DNA of 27,276 nucleotides, from positions 1 through 27,276 of the forward strand of contig JAZOSN010000017.1 of NCBI GenBank assembly GCA_045657105.1. The letters are read 5' to 3'. Positions 22,463 to 27,276 of the stretch are shown here, piece by piece. This stretch comes from SIG672 sp045657105. Its GTDB lineage: Bacteria > Bacillota > Clostridia > Oscillospirales > CAG-272. The position numbers and the translations under genes were made by a program. How positions within the stretch are numbered: the first letter of the stretch is position 1; every line of letters starts with the position of its first letter. The notes below the pieces were generated by a model. The model was not told the DNA's origin. It was given only the letters and a program-made list of their open reading frames with translations, and made no database searches.

Positions 22463-23788
22463 GTGAAGAATTTGAACGGTATAAAAAGAATTTCTATCTC
22501 GCCATCGGTTAAGCTTACCGCTGTACCGAGCGAAAAATTCAAAATCTCCTATCTTTCAGTCTATTTTTCACGGCCGTTATGCGAAAAAGAAGCTCCCTTC
22601 AATGCACTGATTCCCGAGGTACTGACCAGATCATGTAAAAAATATCCCACAATGCTTTCTCTTTCCTCGGCGCTTCAATCACTGTACGGAGCTACCGTTG
22701 ACAGTGTAAATACCCTGATGGGTGAAAATCATATTTTCGGACTGCAAGCCGCCTTCCCCGAAAACAGATACGCCTTCGACGGCACCGATATTCTCTCAGA
22801 GGTAATTTCGGTAATATCCGAAATGCTTTCAAATCCGCTTACAGGCAGTAACGGCGGATTTGATGAAAGCGTCGTCGAAAGCGAAAAAGCAAAGCTTTGC
22901 GGAAGAATAAAGGCAAGAATAAACAATCCCGCGACCTACGCGGCGCGTCGTTGTGAAGAAATCATGTGCGCAGACGAGCGCTACTCTATCTCTCCGAGCG
23001 GAACTATTGAGAGCGTTTCGTCTGTAAGCGCACAGGAGCTTTACAGGTATTATCTCTCGCTTGCGGGATCGACCGAGGTTAACATCTACTATTCGGGAAG
23101 CGCAGACACAGATATTCTCGCAGAGAAATTCAAAGCTATTTTCAATAATTTTGACGCTCCGACAAATCTTCAATTTTCAACCGAAGTAAAGCGTACTGCC
23201 CCCGAAGAGCTTAAAACGGTAGTTGAGGAGCAGGCAGTTTCACAGGGCAAGCTCGTTATCGGACTGAGAAGCGGTTTTTGCCTTTCTGACAAGGATTATT
23301 ATCTTCTGCCTATCGTAAATTCCCTGCTCGGCTCATCGCCTACGAGCAAGCTTTTTATGAACGTGCGCGAAAAAATGAGCCTTTGCTACTACTGCTCATC
23401 GCGTCCTAATGCGCTCAAAGGTACTATGCTTATATCGAGCGGTATAGAGGTCGAAAATTTTGAAAAAGCCAAAGATGCGATCTTTGCACAGATAGACGCT
23501 CTTAAAAACGGAGATATAAGCGATTTTGAGCTCGAAAGCGCGAAAAAATCGCTCGTAAACGCCTACAAAGAGCTAAACGACAGTCCTGCCGGTCTTATCG
23601 CCTGGTATCTTACACGCTCTTTTGCAGGACGCAGTGACAGTCCCGATGACGTTATAAGAGAGGTTATCTCTGCAACGAAAGAGGATATAATTGCATCGGC
23701 AAGGCGTCTGTCACCCGACACGGTATACTTCCTTAAAGGCAGTCTGACTCCGTCAGATGAGGATACCCAGTACGAAGATGAGGAATAG
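22463..23788 (+). CDS. M16-family peptidase homologue lacking the zinc motif (YmfF-like)
   Basis: A protein of about 441 residues with the two-half M16 layout: IPEVLTRSCKKYPTMLSLSS, LQSLYGATVDS and later VNSLLGSSPTSKLFMNVREK followed by MSLCYYCSSRPNALKGTMLI. The HxxEH zinc motif is absent, as in YmfF-type partners, so it is probably the non-catalytic half of a heterodimer with the next gene. The cellular substrate is unknown. The start is uncertain. GTG 22463 (MKNLNGIK) is only 2 nt from GAAGGA (22455-22460), while TTG 22472 (LNGIKRIS) is at 11 nt and may be the true start. First gene of a four-gene operon; the next gene starts 4 nt behind. Confidence 0.88.
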   Translation: MKNLNGIKRISISPSVKLTAVPSEKFKISYLSVYFSRPLCEKEAPFNALIPEVLTRSCKKYPTMLSLSSALQSLYGATVDSVNTLMGENHIFGLQAAFPENRYAFDGTDILSEVISVISEMLSNPLTGSNGGFDESVVESEKAKLCGRIKARINNPATYAARRCEEIMCADERYSISPSGTIESVSSVSAQELYRYYLSLAGSTEVNIYYSGSADTDILAEKFKAIFNNFDAPTNLQFSTEVKRTAPEELKTVVEEQAVSQGKLVIGLRSGFCLSDKDYYLLPIVNSLLGSSPTSKLFMNVREKMSLCYYCSSRPNALKGTMLISSGIEVENFEKAKDAIFAQIDALKNGDISDFELESAKKSLVNAYKELNDSPAGLIAWYLTRSFAGRSDSPDDVIREVISATKEDIIASARRLSPDTVYFLKGSLTPSDEDTQYEDEE

Positions 23789-23792
23789 CGAA

Positions 23793-25091
23793 ATGACCTT
23801 AAACGATATAAAAGTCCGCGAGAACAAACGGCTCGGAGAGAAATATTATTATTTCAAGCACGAAAGCGGTCTTTCGGTATATATTTTTCCGAAGGATCTG
23901 ACGACGGCTTATGCTCTTTTCGGAACTCGCTACGGATCTCTCGATAACACTTTCAGAGTAAAGGGTGAAAAGGATTTTACGACCGTTCCCGACGGTATCG
24001 CACATTTTCTTGAACACAAGATGTTCGAAAGTGAGGACGGCGAGGATCTTTTCGAAAAATTTGCCCGTACCGGCGCATCGGCTAACGCCTACACGTCCTT
24101 TATGCAGACGATGTATCTGTTCTCTTGCACGGAAAATTTCAGAGAGTCGCTTGAAATACTGCTTAGCGGTGTGACATCGCCCTATTTCACAAAAGAGAAC
24201 GTGGCTAAGGAGCAAGGCATAATAGGACAGGAAATAAGAATGTACGAGGATAACGTACACGATGCTCTCTTTCAAGGTATGGTCAAGTCGATGTATAAGT
24301 CAAACAACGTAAGAAAAGAGATCGTCGGCACTGTCAGATCAATATCCGAAATAACTCCCGAAATTCTTTATAAGTGTTACAATACCTTTTATAATCTTAA
24401 CAATATGGCGCTCTGTATTTGCGGAAACGTTGATTCAAACGACGTCATCGAGGCTTGTGACAAAATACTGAAAAAGGCTCCCGAGATCGAAATAGAAAGC
24501 ATCTGGGAATCCGAAAATGAACCCGCAGAGGTCAGAAGCGCTCGCTTCACGCGGAAAATGCAGCTCTCGAAGCCGATCTTCGCGATCGGAATAAAGGATA
24601 CGGACATTTCCGAAAACGCTCACGAGCGCCTCAAAAAGCGCGTTATTATGGAAACGCTCACAGAATGTCTTTTAGGTGACAGCTCCGAGCTTTCTATCTC
24701 GCTTTACGAGGAAGGCAGGATACGTAATCCCCTCTCAACCTACGTCGATCACACCCGCGCGTTCTCGTTTATCGAGCTCCACGGTGAGTCCGATGATCCC
24801 GAAGAGGTCTTTGAAAGATTCAAGGATTACGTTGAAAAAATAAAAAAGAGCGGAATTTCCGAGCAGTGCTTTAATCGGGTACTAAGATCGACGTACGGAG
24901 ATCTTATTTCGATTTTCGATTCGGTCGGAAACATAGCAAATGAATTTCTTTCGTTTATTATGGAGGATTACGATATTTTCGATTACATCGAAGCCTTCGA
25001 AAAAATAACGCTTGATGACGTAAATTCTGCACTTTGCAAAATGTTCAAAGAAGAATATTATACTCTTGCTACGGTATTTCCGCAGGAGTAA
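23793..25091 (+). CDS. M16-family zinc metallopeptidase (YmfH-like)
   Basis: A 432-residue M16 (pitrilysin-family) peptidase, probably cytoplasmic as it has no signal peptide. The inverted zinc motif H71-F-L-E74-H75 is in GIAHFLEHKMFES. The third ligand should be a glutamate in GQEIRMYEDN (145-154). ASANAYTSFMQTMYLFSC (96-112) is the family's strand pair by the active site. It pairs with the motif-less homologue just upstream, like B. subtilis ymfF-ymfH, whose substrate I do not know. The ATG at 23793 was chosen: AGGA at 23781-23784 is 8 nt upstream, and the preceding stop (23786-23788) lies in that spacer, so the two genes are probably coupled. An in-frame ATG at 23757 lies inside the previous gene without a site. 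Confidence 0.92.
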   Translation: MTLNDIKVRENKRLGEKYYYFKHESGLSVYIFPKDLTTAYALFGTRYGSLDNTFRVKGEKDFTTVPDGIAHFLEHKMFESEDGEDLFEKFARTGASANAYTSFMQTMYLFSCTENFRESLEILLSGVTSPYFTKENVAKEQGIIGQEIRMYEDNVHDALFQGMVKSMYKSNNVRKEIVGTVRSISEITPEILYKCYNTFYNLNNMALCICGNVDSNDVIEACDKILKKAPEIEIESIWESENEPAEVRSARFTRKMQLSKPIFAIGIKDTDISENAHERLKKRVIMETLTECLLGDSSELSISLYEEGRIRNPLSTYVDHTRAFSFIELHGESDDPEEVFERFKDYVEKIKKSGISEQCFNRVLRSTYGDLISIFDSVGNIANEFLSFIMEDYDIFDYIEAFEKITLDDVNSALCKMFKEEYYTLATVFPQE

Positions 25092-25101
25092 CAAATAAAA
25101 A

Positions 25102-25128
25102 AGGAAAGGACTCCGATTTTTTATCGGA
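25102..25128 (+). promoter_or_regulatory. lgt leader: distant Shine-Dalgarno followed by a hairpin
   Basis: AGGAAAGGA (25102-25110) is 31 nt from the lgt ATG at 25142. A 6-bp hairpin, TCCGAT (25112-25117) with ATCGGA (25123-25128), starts 1 nt after it. With the hairpin folded, 14 nt remain. A weaker GGTAG (25132-25136) lies nearer the start. Confidence 0.4.
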
Positions 25129-25141
25129 TACGGTAGAAAAA

Positions 25142-26278
25142 ATGACACCGTTTACACTTCTCTACTATTACATGGGCTTTCCGGGCCTCGGCATCAGGGA
25201 TTTTCACATAGACAGCACCGCCATATCACTTGGAAATCTTGAAATAAAGTGGTACGGACTTATAATCGTCTGCGGAATGATCGCCGCAGTCGCTTATACA
25301 TATCTGCACGCCCGCCGTCACGGTCTTATATTTGACGATATTATTGATATTGCTCTTTGGGCAATAATCCCCGGAGTTATCGGCGCGCGCCTTTACTACG
25401 TATTTTTCGACTGGCTCGAAAGACCGCAGAATTACACCGATTTTATGGACGTTATTGCAATATGGGAAGGCGGTCTTGCTATATACGGCGGACTGATCTT
25501 CGGAGTCCTCGGCGCTATCGTCGCTCTTAAAATCAAGAAGATCCGCATACCCACTATGCTCGACTGCGCTTTCCCGGGAGTCCTGCTCGCTCAGGCTATG
25601 GGCAGATGGGGCAACTTCTTCAATATGGAAGCCTACGGATCTGTAACTAACTGGTTCTGCCGTATGCGCCTTTCGAGCGAATCCGGTCTTGATTTCACAG
25701 AGGTTCACCCGACCTTCCTTTACGAGTCGCTTTGGAATCTCGTAGGATTTGTTATTCTCACCGCAATATTCAAAAAGAGAAAATTTGACGGACAGATATT
25801 CCTTATGGCAGTATCCTGGTACGGACTCGGTCGCTTCTTTATCGAAGGACTCAGACAGGATAGCCTCTGGCTCGGCGATTTCAGAATTTCGCAGGTTCTC
25901 GCAGCAGCTCTGTTTATCGCTTCCCTTACGCTCCTTATCGTTTTCTTTATAAAGAACAAAACTCGCCGCGTTGCAAGATGCATCTATACCGCGACTTCGA
26001 GCAAATATATTCCTATTGAATCCGAGGACGGAGCTGATCCCGACTACGACTACGATATTAATATACTTTACGCTAAAAAGTCCTCTAAGAAAGATGAGAG
26101 CGATACAAACGATACTCCCGAAACGGTAGCACAAGCTCAGACCGAGGTAGCAGAAGCCCCCGAGGAAAAGCCCGAAGAAGTGGCAGAGGAAGAAAGCGCC
26201 GAAGCGGCACCTTCTCAGGAAGCTCCCGAAGAAAACATCGAGGTCACCGAAGAAACAAACGACACCGAAAACAACTGA
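25142..26278 (+). CDS. lgt: prolipoprotein diacylglyceryl transferase with acidic C-terminal tail
   Basis: A 378-residue membrane enzyme that moves diacylglyceryl from phosphatidylglycerol to the lipobox cysteine of prolipoproteins, the first step of lipoprotein maturation. The family core is complete: EIKWYGLII (34-42), PGVIGARLYYVFFDW (77-91), WEGGLAIYGGLIFGV (108-122), the signature GRWGNFFNMEAYG (154-166) with its arginine, HPTFLYESLWNL (189-200) and SWYGLGRFFIEGLRQDS (225-241). After the last helix (about 253-271) comes a tail of about 100 residues, first basic and then rich in Glu, Ala and Pro, which usual Lgt proteins (about 260-290 residues) lack. The ATG at 25142 fits the family N-terminus; 25172 (MGFPGLGI) is the alternative. 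The gene lies 50 bp behind the M16 pair. The propeller lipoprotein in this window would be a substrate. Confidence 0.95.
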   Translation: MTPFTLLYYYMGFPGLGIRDFHIDSTAISLGNLEIKWYGLIIVCGMIAAVAYTYLHARRHGLIFDDIIDIALWAIIPGVIGARLYYVFFDWLERPQNYTDFMDVIAIWEGGLAIYGGLIFGVLGAIVALKIKKIRIPTMLDCAFPGVLLAQAMGRWGNFFNMEAYGSVTNWFCRMRLSSESGLDFTEVHPTFLYESLWNLVGFVILTAIFKKRKFDGQIFLMAVSWYGLGRFFIEGLRQDSLWLGDFRISQVLAAALFIASLTLLIVFFIKNKTRRVARCIYTATSSKYIPIESEDGADPDYDYDINILYAKKSSKKDESDTNDTPETVAQAQTEVAEAPEEKPEEVAEEESAEAAPSQEAPEENIEVTEETNDTENN

Positions 26279-26301
26279 GTCCAAACGAAAGGAATAAAGA
26301 T

Positions 26302-27156
26302 ATGTCAGCAAAGATCATTGACGGCAAGGCTATAAGCGCGTCCTGCCGAGTAAAAATAGCGCAGGAAACCGAAAATTTCAAAAAGGCGCACGGATTTGCT
26401 CCCGGACTTTCGGTAATAATCGTAGGCGAGGATCCTGCGTCCAAGGTTTACGTCCGCAACAAGAAGCTCGGTTGCGAGCAGGTCGGATTTAATTCAAACG
26501 TGTACGAGCTTCCCGAGAACACCACTCGCGAAGAGCTTAACGCTCTTATTGACAAGCTCAACGCCGACGAGAGTGTGCACGGAATTCTCGTACAGCTACC
26601 TCTTCCAAGGCATCTTGATAGCGAAGAGGTGATCGCTCGAATCTCGCCCGACAAGGACGTTGACGCCTTTCACGAGTCGAACGTCGGAAAAATTATGATA
26701 GGAAATTACAGTTTTCTTCCCTGCACTCCCGCAGGCGTTATGGTACTGCTCAGAGAGAGCGGCATCAACATTTCGGGCAAGGAATGTGTAGTTGTCGGAC
26801 GAAGCAACATAGTAGGCAAGCCTATGGCGATGCTTCTGCTCCAAGCAAACGGAACCGTTACAGTCTGCCATTCGCGCACGAAGGATCTCGCAGAGGTCAC
26901 TCGTCGCGCAGACATTTTGGTTGTTGCTATCGGCAAAGCCGATTTCATCACTGGTGATATGGTAAAGGACGGCGCGGTTGTTATCGACGTCGGAATGAAC
27001 CGCCGTGCAGACGGCAAGCTCACGGGTGACGTTGATTTTGCAAACGTTTCCGAAAAAGCGTCCTACATAACTCCCGTCCCCGGCGGAGTCGGACCTATGA
27101 CGATAACTATGCTGCTTCAGAACACGCTCGTTGCGGCGGAGAATAGGGTTAAGTAA
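26302..27156 (+). CDS. folD: bifunctional methylene-THF dehydrogenase/methenyl-THF cyclohydrolase
   Basis: A 284-residue cytoplasmic enzyme that interconverts 5,10-methylene-THF and 10-formyl-THF using NADP(H), supplying one-carbon units for purines and formyl-Met. Visible marks: the catalytic Y50-x3-K54 in ASKVYVRNKKLG, GILVQLPLPRHL, DKDVDAFHESNVGK, PCTPAGVM, the nucleotide-binding VVVGRSNIVGKPMA, TVCHSRT and the C-terminal PVPGGVGPMTITMLLQNT. Length and residues are standard. AAAGGA (26288-26293) lies 8 nt before the ATG and the gap behind lgt is 23 bp, so it is the last gene of the operon from the promoter at 22410. A strong terminator follows. Confidence 0.98.
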   Translation: MSAKIIDGKAISASCRVKIAQETENFKKAHGFAPGLSVIIVGEDPASKVYVRNKKLGCEQVGFNSNVYELPENTTREELNALIDKLNADESVHGILVQLPLPRHLDSEEVIARISPDKDVDAFHESNVGKIMIGNYSFLPCTPAGVMVLLRESGINISGKECVVVGRSNIVGKPMAMLLLQANGTVTVCHSRTKDLAEVTRRADILVVAIGKADFITGDMVKDGAVVIDVGMNRRADGKLTGDVDFANVSEKASYITPVPGGVGPMTITMLLQNTLVAAENRVK

Positions 27157-27163
27157 AAAATAT

Positions 27164-27188
27164 GGAGTCGGATATTCCGACTCCTTTT
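27164..27188. terminator. bidirectional terminator behind folD
   Basis: GGAGTCGG (27164-27171) pairs with CCGACTCC (27177-27184) around ATATT, followed by TTTTCGTTTT. On the other strand an ATATTTTTTAC tail follows. It lies between folD and the convergent partial gene. Confidence 0.92.
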
Positions 27189-27192
27189 CGTT

Positions 27193-27276
27193 TTATTTTA
27201 GTTGTAAATCTTTGTCAACATTTTGCTCAATCGCTTTAACAAGTCTTTTATACGAAATTTCTGCATTTTCAGCAAT
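27193..27276 (-). CDS. C-terminal end of an unidentified protein (window edge)
   Basis: The last 84 bases, read on the minus strand, are open for 27 codons ending in TAA (27195-27193). The peptide is AENAEISYKRLVKAIEQNVD followed by KDLQLK, helical and charged. It is placed right behind the bidirectional terminator, as a real convergent gene would be. Too short to assign a family. Confidence 0.55.
   Translation of the reverse strand: MAENAEISYKRLVKAIEQNVDKDLQLK

Noticed and set aside
25034..25141. 36-residue N-terminal extension of Lgt beginning inside the M16 gene
   Set aside because: It overlaps the M16 coding end in another frame and has no family match; Lgt homology begins right after the ATG at 25142.
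27176..27276. Start of a new plus-strand gene behind folD
   Set aside because: The plus strand has no start or ribosome binding site here, while the minus strand is open to the window edge and ends next to the bidirectional terminator.

Overview
The window looks like a chromosomal segment of a low- to mid-GC Gram-positive anaerobe of the class Clostridia (Bacillota), probably an uncultured gut or rumen lineage. The evidence is the many near-consensus sigma-A promoters (TTGACN-17-TATAAT), purine-rich ribosome binding sites, short intergenic spaces with U-tailed hairpin terminators, a lipoprotein signal of Clostridia type, a BspA-type leucine-rich repeat protein and a paired M16 peptidase operon. 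I cannot name a genus from sequence alone. There are no CRISPR arrays, transposases or phage genes.

Layout. 1-212 (-) is the start of a LysR regulator. A hairpin-rich spacer follows, then a small DUF6512-like membrane protein (540-1064) and glutamine synthetase glnA (1233-2657), each with its own signals. Convergent to glnA is a two-gene minus-strand operon: a cytoplasmic GH51 alpha-L-arabinofuranosidase (5969-4515) followed by a lipoprotein with an Asp-box beta-propeller (4482-2707). A divergent AraC regulator (6133-7032) and a likely operator complete what I read as a small arabinan/arabinoside utilisation locus. Next, on the minus strand, are an HD-domain nucleotidase (8811-8236) and a QueH-NUDIX fusion (8243-7095), overlapping by 8 nt. 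Divergent from them is a zinc ribbon-TM-BspA protein (8962-10212), followed by tRNA-Arg(ACG) and a compact palindromic element at 10442-10582. The minus strand then carries a CDF cation transporter (12442-11264) and an iron-sulfur flavoprotein-like gene (11247-10630).

The right half is all on the plus strand: hup and comEC (12696-15237), a very large cyclic beta-1,2-glucan synthase (about 15321-22391), then an operon of two M16 peptidase-family proteins, lgt and folD (22463-27156) ending in a strong bidirectional terminator. At 27276 the window cuts a gene whose C-terminus lies on the minus strand.

The most notable points are: (i) the glucan synthase frame runs upstream of its first ATG with coding-like sequence, and a good ribosome binding site points to an AUC start at 15321 inside a terminator-like hairpin; (ii) a three-way-junction palindrome carrying a copy of the tRNA-Arg 3' end lies just behind that tRNA; (iii) in the hup leader a 23-nt hairpin sits between the Shine-Dalgarno and the start codon; (iv) the AraC promoter predicts a leaderless mRNA; (v) there is a QueH-NUDIX fusion; (vi) ComEC has a decayed metallo-beta-lactamase motif. 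I do not see a clearly new defence or mobile system. Most genes are housekeeping, and the novelty lies in the non-coding elements and gene architectures.
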